Below, one piece after another: positions 1-8,521 of a stretch of DNA of 64,000 nucleotides. A program made the translations under genes and the position numbers. This stretch comes from Streptomyces roseirectus (GTDB lineage: Bacteria > Actinomycetota > Actinomycetes > Streptomycetales > Streptomycetaceae). The DNA lies in contig NZ_CP060828.1 in NCBI RefSeq assembly GCF_014489635.1, positions 8,482,001-8,546,000 of the forward strand, written 5' to 3'. How positions within the stretch are numbered: position 1 is the first letter of the stretch; every line of letters starts with the position of its first letter. Under the pieces are notes generated by a model, which was not told the origin of the DNA, made no database searches, and saw only the letters and a list, made by a program, of their open reading frames with translations.

Positions 1-962
1 CCGCCGGCCTGTGTCACACCGATCTCGGCGTCGCGGGCGGCGGGCTGCCGTTCCCGCTGCCCGGGGTGCTCGGGCACGAGGGCGCCGGGGTCGTCGAGGC
101 GGTCGGGGCGGCCGTCACCTCGGTCGTGCCCGGCGACCACGTCGTGCTGTCGTTCACGTCCTGCGGGGAGTGCCGCAACTGCCGTGACGGGCACCCCGCC
201 TACTGCGCGCACTGGCTGCCGCTGAACCTGATCGGGGGCCGCCGCGCCGACGGCAGCGCCACGATCACCCGGGACGGCGAGGAGCTGGGCGGGCACTTCT
301 TCGGCCAGTCCTCGTTCGCCGAGCGGGCCCTGGTGGACGAGCGCAGCCTCGTCAAGGTCGACCCGGAGGTGCCGCTCGCCTCGATCGCCCCGCTGGGCTG
401 CGGAGTCCAGACCGGGGTGGGCGCGGTGTGGAACGTCCTGCGGCCGAAGCCCGGCAGTACGGTCGCCGTCCTCGGCGCCGGGGCCGTCGGACTGTCGGCG
501 GTGATGGCCGCCGCGCTCTCCCCGGCGACCGAGATCATCGCCGTCGACCGCGTCGCCGAACGGCTGGAACTCGCCCGGGAACTCGGCGCCACGCGCACGC
601 TGAGCGACGTCCGCGAACTGGCCGGAGTCGACGGCGTCGTGGAGACGACCGGCAGCACGGCCGTCCTGCGGGCCGGGGTCGACGCGCTCGACGCGCGCGG
701 CACCCTCGTCGTCGTGGGGGCGCCGCCCTTCGGCACCGAAGTCGCCCTGGACGTCAACGGGTTGCTCACCGGAAAGCGGGTCGTCGGGCTCACCCTCGGG
801 GACAGCGAGACACAGAGCCTCATCCCGACGCTGGTCGGGCTGGTCCGCTCAGGGCGGCTGCCGCTGGAGAAGCTGATCGGGACGTACGGGTTCACGGACA
901 TCGGACAGGCCGTGGAGGACATGACGACAGGGAAGACGGTCAAACCGGTGCTGGTCTTCTGA
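1..962 (+). CDS. Zinc-dependent alcohol dehydrogenase (5' partial)
   Basis: Medium-chain dehydrogenase/reductase that oxidises an alcohol to an aldehyde with NAD(P)+. The reading frame is open from the window edge (frame begins at base 3), so the first residues are missing. Catalytic-zinc motifs are visible: GLCHTD at the start and GHEGAGVV after it, then the structural-zinc motif with CGECRNCRDGHPAYC. The Rossmann motif GAGAVG sits near the middle. The presence of both zinc sites and the FGQSSFAE segment resembles the aryl/benzyl-alcohol dehydrogenase branch. A GTG at 66 is an internal valine codon of the GVLGHE motif and not the start. Substrate is not predictable. Confidence 0.93.
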   Translation, partial: AGLCHTDLGVAGGGLPFPLPGVLGHEGAGVVEAVGAAVTSVVPGDHVVLSFTSCGECRNCRDGHPAYCAHWLPLNLIGGRRADGSATITRDGEELGGHFFGQSSFAERALVDERSLVKVDPEVPLASIAPLGCGVQTGVGAVWNVLRPKPGSTVAVLGAGAVGLSAVMAAALSPATEIIAVDRVAERLELARELGATRTLSDVRELAGVDGVVETTGSTAVLRAGVDALDARGTLVVVGAPPFGTEVALDVNGLLTGKRVVGLTLGDSETQSLIPTLVGLVRSGRLPLEKLIGTYGFTDIGQAVEDMTTGKTVKPVLVF

Positions 963-980
963 CGAGGTGCGGGCGCCTGT

Positions 981-1544
981 TCACCGGCTGGCGTGCAGCG
1001 CGACCAGCAACTGCCACACCTCGTCGGCTATCTGACGGGGTGTCCCCGCCAACAGCCCGTGCAGCCAGTCCCCCAGCACCCCCGCGAAGGTCGCCGCCAC
1101 CGCCGACGCCACCAGCGCCGCGTCGGCGGCCCCCGCCCGCTCCCGCTCCCGCAGGCTGTACGCGCGCAGGTCCCGGTGCAGCACCAGCCCCAGGGGACCG
1201 CCCCCGCCCGGCGTCAACAGCCGCCGGTACAGGGCGAGATGAGGGGTGAGGGAGGCGAAGAACTCCGGCAGGGCGGCCGGCGCGCGCACCGGGTCGGGCC
1301 GCCCCTGCCAGGCGTGCAGTGCCTCCACGGCCTCACGCACGACGTCCGCGCACGCGTCGACCGCGAGGTCTTCGAGGTCGGTGTAGTGGACGTAGAACGT
1401 GGCCCGCCCGGCACCGGCACGCCGGACCAGCGCGGCCACGCTCACCTCCTCCAGCGGACGCTCGGCGCACTCCGCGAGCAGCGCCGCCCGCAGCCTCGCC
1501 CGGGTGCGGGCGGCCCGCGGGTCCTCGGGCGCGGCGCGGGTCAC
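981..1544 (-). CDS. TetR-family transcriptional regulator
   Basis: 187-residue repressor-type protein with an N-terminal helix-turn-helix (roughly residues 12-58, including VSVAALVRRAGAGRATFYVHY) and a helical ligand-binding C-terminus. It overlaps the upstream DUF1304 gene by 4 bases (ATGA), so the two are translationally coupled. It probably represses its own operon through the double palindrome at 1949-1991 just upstream of the partner gene. Ligand unknown. Confidence 0.9.
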   Translation of the reverse strand: MTRAAPEDPRAARTRARLRAALLAECAERPLEEVSVAALVRRAGAGRATFYVHYTDLEDLAVDACADVVREAVEALHAWQGRPDPVRAPAALPEFFASLTPHLALYRRLLTPGGGGPLGLVLHRDLRAYSLRERERAGAADAALVASAVAATFAGVLGDWLHGLLAGTPRQIADEVWQLLVALHASR

Positions 1545-1903
1545 TGCGCGATCAGCACGGCGGCCAGGGCGATCGCGCCGGGCACGGCCTGCGCGAACAG
1601 GATCCGCCGGTTCGCGGTCGCGGCGCCGTACACCCCCGCGACGATCACGCAGGCCAGGAAGAAGACCTGCGCGCGGAAACCGGTCGGGTCACCGGCGACC
1701 AGGCCCCAGACCAGGCCGGCCGCGAGGAAGCCGTTGTAGAGGCCCTGGTTGGCCGCCATCTTCGCGGTGGCCGCCGCGAACTGCGGGTCGAAGCCGTGGA
1801 AGCGGCGCCCCGGCGGCCTCTGCCACAGGAACATCTCCAGCACCAGGATGTAGGCGTGCAGCACGGCGATCAGCGCCACCAGCACGTTCGCGACCGTCTC
1901 CAT
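1541..1903 (-). CDS. DUF1304 small membrane protein
   Basis: 120-residue integral membrane protein of the DUF1304 family, with about four hydrophobic helices and the family-typical segments HAYILVLEMFLW near the N-terminus and ANQGLYNGFLAAGL in the middle. Biochemical function of the family is not known. It is the first gene of a two-gene operon with the TetR regulator (4-base overlap), which suggests it is the regulated membrane function, perhaps in response to a small hydrophobic compound (inference). Confidence 0.88.
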   Translation of the reverse strand: METVANVLVALIAVLHAYILVLEMFLWQRPPGRRFHGFDPQFAAATAKMAANQGLYNGFLAAGLVWGLVAGDPTGFRAQVFFLACVIVAGVYGAATANRRILFAQAVPGAIALAAVLIAQ

Positions 1904-1948
1904 GACCTTCTCGACTCCCTCGTCTCACCACCAGGACGCGTCCGGGAT

Positions 1949-1991
1949 TTCCTGGACACCTGTCCACTATAGCTGGACAGGTGTCCAGGAA
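1949..1991. promoter_or_regulatory. Double TetR-type operator
   Basis: A 43-base perfect inverted repeat with 7-base spacer CTATAGC. Each arm itself contains the interrupted palindrome GGACA-NN-TGTCC, giving two 12-base operators, GGACACCTGTCC and GGACAGGTGTCC. It lies about 45 bases upstream of the DUF1304 start. A TATAGT-like -10 on the minus strand falls between the two sites. The adjacent TetR protein is the obvious ligand (inference). Confidence 0.75.
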
Positions 1992-2012
1992 CTCGCATCC
2001 GGGCATGAGGAA

Positions 2013-2087
2013 GCCCCGCCGCGACGGGGGAGCGCGGCGGGGCCTGATGTCCGCGTTCCCGGCAGGCGGGGTTTCACACCTGCCGGG
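2013..2087 (-). terminator. Two tandem hairpins downstream of the F420-type reductase
   Basis: Two stem-loops: 2013-2043 (11-bp stem GCCCCGCCGCG / CGCGGCGGGGC) and 2058-2087 (9-bp stem CCCGGCAGG / CCTGCCGGG). They follow the stop of the minus-strand gene ending at 2110 and precede the DUF1304 promoter. No T-tract follows, as is usual in Streptomyces. Confidence 0.5.
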
Positions 2088-2109
2088 CCGCGAATTTCCT
2101 GTGTGTTTT

Positions 2110-2553
2110 TTACGCGCCGGGCTCCAGCACGAACACCGGGATCTCCCGGTCCGTCTTCGTCTGGTACTCCTCGTAGGGCGGATACGCGGCGACGGCCCGC
2201 GCCCACCAGGCCGCCTTCTCCTCGCCGGTGACCTCACGGGCCGTCATGTCCTGCTTCACCGGCCCGTCCTGGAGCTCGACGCGCGGGTCGGCCACCAGGT
2301 TGTGGTACCAGGTGGGGTGCGTCGGCGCGCCGCCCTGCGAGGCGACCACCGCGTACGCGCCCTCGTGCTCGACCCGCATGAGCGGCGTCTTGCGGATCTT
2401 GCCGCTCTTCGCGCCGCGCGAGGTCAGCACGATCACCGGCAGCCCGGTGTCGAGCAGCGTCGTCCCCTCGGTCCCGCCGGACTTCTCGTACAACTCCACC
2501 TGCTCCCGCACCCACTGCGTCGGGCTGGGCTCGTACTCGCCTTCGAGCGGCAT
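2110..2553 (-). CDS. Deazaflavin (F420)-dependent nitroreductase-family protein
   Basis: 147-residue split-barrel oxidoreductase of the Ddn/F420-dependent nitroreductase family. Family signatures include [14 protein letters not shown] at the N-terminus, [21 protein letters not shown] in the core, and [16 protein letters not shown]. Such enzymes use reduced F420 to reduce quinones or xenobiotics. I choose the ATG at 2553 (MPLEGEYEP): it sits 9 bases after AAGGA, whereas the ATG at 2562 abuts that sequence with no room for a spacer. Monocistronic; substrate unknown. Confidence 0.88.
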   Translation of the reverse strand: MPLEGEYEPSPTQWVREQVELYEKSGGTEGTTLLDTGLPVIVLTSRGAKSGKIRKTPLMRVEHEGAYAVVASQGGAPTHPTWYHNLVADPRVELQDGPVKQDMTAREVTGEEKAAWWARAVAAYPPYEEYQTKTDREIPVFVLEPGA

Positions 2554-2696
2554 GGAAACCATCCTTCGTCATGTCGTACGCCGTGCGTGTTACGGCTCCC
2601 ATCCTCACAGTCCCGGGCGATCACCGCACGGGCGGGGCCGCAGAGTTCAGGCCAGATCACCGCCGCCGTCCATCTGGCCGAACTCTTCGTCGCCAG

Positions 2697-2717
2697 TTAG
2701 ATGCTTGAGGCATCTAA
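2697..2717. promoter_or_regulatory. Perfect inverted repeat upstream of P450
   Basis: TTAGATGC, 5-base spacer TTGAG, GCATCTAA: a perfect 8-bp inverted repeat ending 41 bases before the P450 start. A/T-rich ends and this spacing resemble MarR-type operators. It is a clear A/T-rich island in very GC-rich DNA. No MarR gene is adjacent, so the regulator would act in trans. Confidence 0.6.
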
Positions 2718-2758
2718 TGGGGGGTGGTACGTCGGAACCCACTGTCTGCGAGGTCTCC

Positions 2759-3955
2759 ATGACACGTCCGGCCCCCCTCGCCTTCCCGCAGGACCGCACC
2801 TGCCCCTACCAGCCGCCCACCGGCTACGACTCCCTGCGCACCGACCGCCCCCTGACCCGCGCGACCCTCTACGACGGCCGCCCGGTCTGGATCGTCACCG
2901 GCCACGCCCTCGCCCGCACCCTCCTCACCGACCCCCGCCTCTCCTCCGACCGCACCCGCCCCGGCTTCCCGGTCGTCTCACCGCGCGCCAAGTCGGCCAG
3001 CGACCGCACCGTGCCCGTCGTCGGCGTCGACGACCCCGCGCACCGCGTCCAACGCCGCATGCTCATCCCCGACTTCACCCTCCGCCGCGCCGAGGCGCTG
3101 CGCCCCGCGATCCAGCGGATCGTGGACGACCGCATCGACGCCCTCCTCGCCCAGGGCCCGCCCGCCGACCTCGTCCGCGTCTTCGCGCTGCCCGTCCCCT
3201 CGATGGTGATCTGCGCCCTCCTCGGCGTCCCCTACGACGACCACGAGTTCTTCGAGCGGCAGTCCCATCGCGTCCTGCGCGGCAAGGACGAGCACGAGGC
3301 CCGCGAGGCCCGCGAACTGCTGCGCGGCTACCTCCGCGAACTGATCGACCACAAACGCACCGCCCCGCCCGGCGACGGCGTCCTCGACACGCTCGTCCAC
3401 CACCGCCTGCGCGACGGCGAACTCGACCGCGAGGGCGTCGTCGACATCGCGTTCATCCTGCTCATCGCGGGCCACGAGACGACCGCCAACATGATCTCCA
3501 TCGGCACCTACACCCTCCTCGGCCACCCCGACCGCCTCGCCGAACTCCGCGCGGACCCCGCCCTGTTGCCGGGCGCCGTCGAGGAGCTGATGCGGATGCT
3601 GTCCATCGTGGACGGCCTGCCGCGCGTCGCCCTGGAGGACATCGACGCGGGCGGCGTCACGATCCAGGCCGGCGAGGGCGTCATCTTCTCCACCTCCGTC
3701 GTCAACCGCGACACCGCCGCCTACGACGACCCCGACGCCCTCGACCTGCACCGGCCCACCCGCCACCACCTCGCCTTCGGCTTCGGCATCCACCAGTGCC
3801 TCGGCCAGAACCTCGCCCGCGCCGAACTGGAGATCGCCCTGCGCACCCTCTTCACCCGGCTGCCCGGCCTGCGCCTGGCCGCGCCCGCCGAGTCGGTCCC
3901 CTTCAAATCCGGCGACATCATCCAGGGGATGCTCGAACTCCCCGTGACCTGGTAG
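2759..3955 (+). CDS. Cytochrome P450 (CYP105-like)
   Basis: 398-residue soluble bacterial P450 monooxygenase. Visible hallmarks: I-helix oxygen-binding motif AGHETTAN near residue 237, the ExxR motif in EELMRML, and the heme loop FGFGIHQCLG with Cys347 as thiolate ligand. The N-terminal half (SSDRTRPGFP, VDDPAHRVQRRML) is typical of the CYP105 group. The ATG at 2759 is chosen because GAGG precedes it by about 6 bases and the sequence before it lacks P450 similarity. A ferredoxin gene follows 12 bases downstream and is the likely electron donor. Substrate unknown; many CYP105s act on xenobiotics or secondary metabolites. Confidence 0.95.
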   Translation: MTRPAPLAFPQDRTCPYQPPTGYDSLRTDRPLTRATLYDGRPVWIVTGHALARTLLTDPRLSSDRTRPGFPVVSPRAKSASDRTVPVVGVDDPAHRVQRRMLIPDFTLRRAEALRPAIQRIVDDRIDALLAQGPPADLVRVFALPVPSMVICALLGVPYDDHEFFERQSHRVLRGKDEHEAREARELLRGYLRELIDHKRTAPPGDGVLDTLVHHRLRDGELDREGVVDIAFILLIAGHETTANMISIGTYTLLGHPDRLAELRADPALLPGAVEELMRMLSIVDGLPRVALEDIDAGGVTIQAGEGVIFSTSVVNRDTAAYDDPDALDLHRPTRHHLAFGFGIHQCLGQNLARAELEIALRTLFTRLPGLRLAAPAESVPFKSGDIIQGMLELPVTW

Positions 3956-3967
3956 AAGGCCGCGCCC

Positions 3968-4156
3968 ATGCACATCGACATCGACACGGACGTCTGCATC
4001 GGCGCCGGCCAGTGCGCCCTGACCGCCCCCAAGGTCTTCACCCAGGACGACGACGGCTTCTCCACCCTCACCCCGGACCACCACGACCACCTCGACGACC
4101 CCATGATCCGCGAGGCGTCCCGCGCCTGCCCGGTCTCGGCGATCACCGTCGACTAG
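3968..4156 (+). CDS. 3Fe-4S ferredoxin, P450 redox partner
   Basis: 62-residue ferredoxin with CIGAGQC near the start and a distant Cys in RACPVSAI. The spacing (Cys, five residues, Cys, then one more Cys) is that of Streptomyces 3Fe-4S ferredoxins such as SoyB/SuaB partners of CYP105. It starts 12 bases after the P450 stop. Its 3' end overlaps the convergent secreted-protein gene by 14 bases. Confidence 0.93.
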   Translation: MHIDIDTDVCIGAGQCALTAPKVFTQDDDGFSTLTPDHHDHLDDPMIREASRACPVSAITVD

Positions 4157-5057
4157 AACCGCACCCCACGGTCGGCCCCTCCAGCATCCCGCCCGTGTAG
4201 AGGGCCTGGCCGCGCGGCATCCAGTACCCCAGCTTGGACACGACCGTGCCGCACCGCTCCCCGACGGCGACCCGGACGACGACCGTCGACGGGTTGCCCG
4301 GCTGGAGGTCGGTCAGCGCGCAGTCCAGGGCGTACGGGGTCCGGGCGGTCGCGGGGTACCGGCCGACCAGGGGGTTCACACAGCGGGCGTCGGCGGTGGT
4401 CAGCTCCATCCCCTCGACACCGATCAGCCCGAACCGCCCGCTGCCGTCGCCGAGTTCACTGTCCCGGGCGACCGTGTACGTCAGCGTCGTCACCGCACCG
4501 GGACTCAGCTCACGCCGGTCCACCTCGATCCGGTGCGTCGGCCGCGCTGCGGGCGCGGTGAGGGTGAGCGTCGCCCGCACCGTGCCCGCCAGCTCCACCC
4601 CGGCGGGCACCGACCGGACCCGGACCGACGCCGTCACCTCGTACGTCCCCGGCCCCGGGTACGGCGTCGAACCGGGCAGCGCGCCGGACGCCACCGGCAC
4701 ACCGTCCCGGGTCGCGCTCCAGGTCCCGGAGGTGAGACAGGCCGGGCGGACACCGGGACGACGACAGGTGGCGGGCGCCGACACCGCCGTCACCGGCGTG
4801 CCGCTCCCCGCACAGAGGCTGACCCGGGCGACCTGCCCGCCGGGCCCGCGCAGGGTCCCGGCGGGAGCGCACAGGGTCGCGGGAGCGGCGGGCCCTTCCG
4901 CACCCGGGGCCACTGCCGCGCCGGGTGCCGCTTCCGCCGCGACCGACGTCCCCCCGGCCGTCCCCGGCACATCCCCCCACGCCGGCCCCCCGACCCCCGA
5001 CGGCACCAGCAGCACCCCCGCCACCAACCCCACGAACCCGATCCGGCGTACCCGCAC
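4143..5057 (-). CDS. Secreted hypothetical protein
   Basis: 304 residues with an N-terminal signal peptide (MRVRRIGFVGLVAGVLLVPS, then an Ala/Gly-rich linker). The mature part has paired cysteines (for example CAPAG, CAGSG, CRRPGVRPACL) and beta-rich segments such as ELSPGAVTTLTYTVARD that look like an extracellular immunoglobulin-like or adhesin-type fold. No catalytic motif is recognised. It is convergent with, and overlaps by 14 bases, the ferredoxin gene. Confidence 0.75.
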   Translation of the reverse strand: MRVRRIGFVGLVAGVLLVPSGVGGPAWGDVPGTAGGTSVAAEAAPGAAVAPGAEGPAAPATLCAPAGTLRGPGGQVARVSLCAGSGTPVTAVSAPATCRRPGVRPACLTSGTWSATRDGVPVASGALPGSTPYPGPGTYEVTASVRVRSVPAGVELAGTVRATLTLTAPAARPTHRIEVDRRELSPGAVTTLTYTVARDSELGDGSGRFGLIGVEGMELTTADARCVNPLVGRYPATARTPYALDCALTDLQPGNPSTVVVRVAVGERCGTVVSKLGYWMPRGQALYTGGMLEGPTVGCGSSRR

Positions 5058-5239
5058 GACACGGCCTCCCGCACCTCACCGACCGGCCCGGCGCCGGTCG
5101 CTCACGGCGAGGATGCGCACGCCCCCGCGACCCCCCGCCGCTCCCACGCCGGGCCGTCACCTGAAATGCCTTGCGGACGGCCGACGACCGGCACGTACGC
5201 TCGCACCTGTCACCCACTCCGACGGCAGGAGCAGCAACG

Positions 5240-6208
5240 ATGCAGTACGTGAAGCTCGGTTCGACCGGCCTGGACGTCTCCCGGATCTGTCTCGGCTGCA
5301 TGACGTACGGCCTCCCGGACCGCGGCACGCACGAGTGGACGCTCGACGAGCAGGCGTCGCGTCCGCTGATCCGGCAGGCCCTGGACGCCGGGATCAACTT
5401 CTTCGACACCGCGAACGTCTACTCCGACGGCACCAGCGAGGAGATCGTCGGCAAGGCGCTCGCGGACTTCGCCGTCCGGGACGAGATCGTGCTCGCCACG
5501 AAGGTGCACAACCGGATGCGCCCCGGACCCAACGGGGGCGGGCTGTCGCGCAAGGCGATCCTCAGCGAGATCGACCACAGCCTCAGCCGCCTCGGCACCG
5601 ACTACGTCGACCTCTACCAGATCCACCGCTTCGACCCGCACACCCCGGTCGAGGAGACGATGGAGGCGCTGCACGACGTGGTGAAGGCGGGCAAGGCCCG
5701 CTACATCGGGGCGAGTTCGATGTACGCGTGGCAGTTCGCGAAGATGCAGCACACGGCGGAACGGCACGGCTGGACGAAGTTCGTGTCCATGCAGAACCAC
5801 TACAACCTCATCTACCGCGAGGAGGAGCGCGAGATGCTGCCCCTCTGCGCGGACCAGGGCGTCGGCGTCATCCCGTGGAGCCCGCTCGCCCGGGGCCGCC
5901 TCACCCGCGACTGGAACACCACCACCGGACGCAGCGCGACGGACGGCTTCGGCGGCACCCTCTACCAGGAGGGCGACCGCGCGATCGTCGAGGCCGTGGC
6001 CCGCGTCGCCGAGGCCCGCGGCGTCCCCCGGGCCCAGATCGCGCTGGCCTGGCTCCTCCACCAGGACACGGTCACCGCCCCGATCGTCGGCGCCGCCAAG
6101 CCGGGCCACCTCGAAGACGCCGTCGCGGCCGTCGAGTTGGAGCTGACCGACAAGGAGATCGAGGAGTTGCAGTACCCCTACTCCCCGCACCCCATCGCCG
6201 GTCACTGA
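5240..6208 (+). CDS. Aldo/keto reductase
   Basis: 322-residue (alpha/beta)8 NADPH-dependent oxidoreductase. The family tetrad is seen: Asp and Tyr in FFDTANVYSDG, Lys in LATKVHN, and His in QIHRFD. The C-terminal NADPH-binding segment GAAKPGHLEDAV is present. The MQYVKLGSTGLDVSRICLG start and length fit the YajO/YghZ-like AKR group. The ATG at 5240 follows AGGAG at 5227 with good spacing; the open frame extends further upstream but shows no family similarity. Substrate unknown. Confidence 0.94.
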   Translation: MQYVKLGSTGLDVSRICLGCMTYGLPDRGTHEWTLDEQASRPLIRQALDAGINFFDTANVYSDGTSEEIVGKALADFAVRDEIVLATKVHNRMRPGPNGGGLSRKAILSEIDHSLSRLGTDYVDLYQIHRFDPHTPVEETMEALHDVVKAGKARYIGASSMYAWQFAKMQHTAERHGWTKFVSMQNHYNLIYREEEREMLPLCADQGVGVIPWSPLARGRLTRDWNTTTGRSATDGFGGTLYQEGDRAIVEAVARVAEARGVPRAQIALAWLLHQDTVTAPIVGAAKPGHLEDAVAAVELELTDKEIEELQYPYSPHPIAGH

Positions 6209-6226
6209 GCCCACCGCCCGCTGGTG

Positions 6227-7012
6227 CTAGTGCGGCCCCTGCGGCGCGAACTCCGTGCCGCACGGGCCCGCGCCCTCGCTCTCCGCCAGCACCACCCGCT
6301 CGCCGCTCATCTCCAGCGTCCGGTAGTACGCCCCGATCCGCTCGGTCGAGCGCCCCACGTAGTGCCCGATGAACGAGCGGCGGAAGCGGTCGGTGGTCCG
6401 GTTCGGCTGGGAGCCGTGCACCAGGCTGCCGTTGAAGAACAGGACGTCGCCCGGCTCCATGTCGACGGGCACGGCGGACAGGCCGGGCGGCGGCGGCACG
6501 TACTCGCGGGCGAACGACACGGACTCGTCGGCGACCTCGGGACAGAACAGGTCCAACAGGTGGGTGCCGGGGACGACTTCGAGCCCGCCGTTGTCCCGGT
6601 CGATGTCGTCGCAGGCCACCCACGCGGCGACGCACGTCCCCGGCTCGACCCGCAGATAGAAGTTGTCCTGGTGCAGCGCCTGACCGCGCGCCCCCGGCGG
6701 CTTGAAGTAGAACATGCTCTGCGCGGCGAGCACGTCCTCGCCCAGCAACTCCTCCAGGACGCTCCGCAGCCGCGCGTCGAGCAGCACCTCCCGGGCGACC
6801 TCGCTGAACTCGTGCGGCTGCATCACCCGGGGGAACGCGTCCAGCGGATCGTCGCCCTCGCGCGGCCGGAAGTGCCCCGGCACCTCCTTGCCCGCCGCCT
6901 GCAACGCCGCGAACTCGCCGCGCACGCGCTCGACCTCCTCGCGCGAGAAGAGACCCCGCACGACCGTGTACCCGTCCTGCCGGAACCGGTCCAGAATGCC
7001 TGTGGCTGTCAT
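6227..7012 (-). CDS. Phytanoyl-CoA dioxygenase family protein
   Basis: 261-residue Fe(II)/2-oxoglutarate-dependent oxygenase. The iron-binding facial triad is visible as HQD (His114, Asp116) and His199 in LVHGSQPNR, with a nearby Arg (NRTTDRFRR) to bind 2-oxoglutarate. Members hydroxylate phytanoyl-CoA-like or natural-product substrates. The ATG at 7012 is 36-42 bases from the divergent AraC-type regulator, which probably controls it (inference). Confidence 0.9.
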   Translation of the reverse strand: MTATGILDRFRQDGYTVVRGLFSREEVERVRGEFAALQAAGKEVPGHFRPREGDDPLDAFPRVMQPHEFSEVAREVLLDARLRSVLEELLGEDVLAAQSMFYFKPPGARGQALHQDNFYLRVEPGTCVAAWVACDDIDRDNGGLEVVPGTHLLDLFCPEVADESVSFAREYVPPPPGLSAVPVDMEPGDVLFFNGSLVHGSQPNRTTDRFRRSFIGHYVGRSTERIGAYYRTLEMSGERVVLAESEGAGPCGTEFAPQGPH

Positions 7013-7054
7013 GACACGAGAAACTAGGCGGGAGACCCGCGCAGGAGGATGACC

Positions 7055-7936
7055 GTGCGTGCTGAGACCTTGCCCAGGACTGCTGCCGTCGCGTCGCCGC
7101 CGCCGGGGGTCGTGGTCGTCGGACGGTTCGACGAGCGCGCCGGATACGCGATCGACCGGCCCCACGGATCGGACAGCTGGCTCGTCACCTGGACCACGGC
7201 GGGCGCCGGACTCCTCGGCCAGGGCCGCACCCAACTCCCCGTCGGCCCCGGCGACTTCGTGCTCCTCGCCCCCGGCGTCCCGCAGCGCTACGGCGTCCGC
7301 CCCGGCGCCGAACGCTGGCAATTCTGGTGGGCCCACTGCCAGTTGAGGCCCGCCTGGACCCCGTGGATCCAGGCGCACGCCCTCGGCGACGGCGTCCACG
7401 CCCTCGGCCCCGTGCCCCAACTGGCGCGCGGACGCGTCGAGTCGGCGCTGCGCCGCATGCTGGACGACGCCCGCTGGACCGGCGGCGAACCGGTCAGACC
7501 CGCCGAGGACGTGGCCGTCGCCCACAGCGACGTCGCCCGCGAACTTGCCCTGAACGCGCTGGAGGAGGCCCTGCTGCTGGCCGTCGCCTCCCTGCGCCCC
7601 GTACCGCCGGGCGCCGACGAACGCGTCCGCCGCGCCCAGACGCTGATCGCCGCCGACCCCGGCGCCCCGCACACCGTCGCCTCCCTCGCCGAGGCCGTCG
7701 CCCTGTCGCCGTCCCGCTTCGCCCACCTCTTCACCGAACAGCTCGGCCTCTCCCCGATGCGCGCCCTGCGCGAGGCCCGCCTGCGCCACGCCGCCCGCCT
7801 CCTGGAGAGCACCGCCCTCACCGCCGAACGCGTCGCCGCCGCCTCGGGGTTCGCGAGCGCCTTCCACTTCAGCCGCGCGTTCAAGGCCCGGTACGGGGTG
7901 CCACCAGGCGCGTACCGGGAGCAGGGCAGGGGTTAG
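7055..7936 (+). CDS. AraC-family transcriptional regulator
   Basis: About 293 residues: an N-terminal cupin-like sensing domain (for example GPGDFVLLAPGVPQRYG) and two C-terminal helix-turn-helix motifs (HTVASLAEAVALSPSRFAHL and ESTALTAERVAAASGF, ending FHFSRAFKARYGVPPGAYR). It is divergent from the phytanoyl-CoA dioxygenase gene. Start choice: AGGAGG directly abuts the ATG at 7049, so the in-frame GTG at 7055, six bases after AGGAGG, is the better start. It overlaps the convergent phosphatase gene by 4 bases. Confidence 0.9.
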   Translation: MRAETLPRTAAVASPPPGVVVVGRFDERAGYAIDRPHGSDSWLVTWTTAGAGLLGQGRTQLPVGPGDFVLLAPGVPQRYGVRPGAERWQFWWAHCQLRPAWTPWIQAHALGDGVHALGPVPQLARGRVESALRRMLDDARWTGGEPVRPAEDVAVAHSDVARELALNALEEALLLAVASLRPVPPGADERVRRAQTLIAADPGAPHTVASLAEAVALSPSRFAHLFTEQLGLSPMRALREARLRHAARLLESTALTAERVAAASGFASAFHFSRAFKARYGVPPGAYREQGRG

Positions 7937-8520
7937 GGCCGGGGGCCCGCCGCGAAGCCCGTCCAGCACAGGTCGGGCGGCAGGTGGCCCATGTCGTTGT
8001 AGACGACCAGGGTCGGCGGGACGTGGTCGCGGTACTGGAGTGCTGTCAGCGCCGCGTTGCCGCTGTCGAGGCCCAGCCAGCGGACGGGCGGCGCGTCGAG
8101 GGCATGGCGCAGGAGCCAGGCGATCGGGTAGGCGTGGGTGACCAGGACCTCGTGCGTCTCGGTCTCGGCGGGGCGCGCGAAACGCGCGGTGAGAGCGTCG
8201 GCCCGCCTGCGCGCCTCGGCGGCCTCGTCGTCGCCGTAGCCGTCGAAGAAACCGGCCCAGGCGCGCGGGGCGTCCGACGGGATGTACGGGATGTGGTCGA
8301 CGAGTTCGGGCGCCTCGCGGACCGGGACGCCCGGGAGGTGGACGGCCAGCAGGCGCGCGCAGGCGCGGGCGCGGGGGAGAGGCGAGTGCCAGACCATGTC
8401 GACCGGCAGCGCGGCGAGCCGGCGGCCGGTCAGGTCCGACTGGCGTTCCCCGACGCCGGTCAGTTCACCGAAGGCGTTCGCGGCGCCGTGGCGGATCGCG
8501 TACACGTGACGAGTGGGCAT
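7933..8520 (-). CDS. Histidine phosphatase family protein
   Basis: 195-residue phosphoglycerate-mutase-like fold protein. The catalytic RHG motif (Arg10-His11-Gly12), the second Arg in HSPLPRAR, and the late His in VTHAYPI are present. It may be a small-molecule phosphatase; substrate unknown. It is the last gene of a tightly packed minus-strand group: the PPDK-like gene ends one base before this start, so expression is probably coupled. Confidence 0.9.
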   Translation of the reverse strand: MPTRHVYAIRHGAANAFGELTGVGERQSDLTGRRLAALPVDMVWHSPLPRARACARLLAVHLPGVPVREAPELVDHIPYIPSDAPRAWAGFFDGYGDDEAAEARRRADALTARFARPAETETHEVLVTHAYPIAWLLRHALDAPPVRWLGLDSGNAALTALQYRDHVPPTLVVYNDMGHLPPDLCWTGFAAGPRP

Positions 8521-8521
8521 G

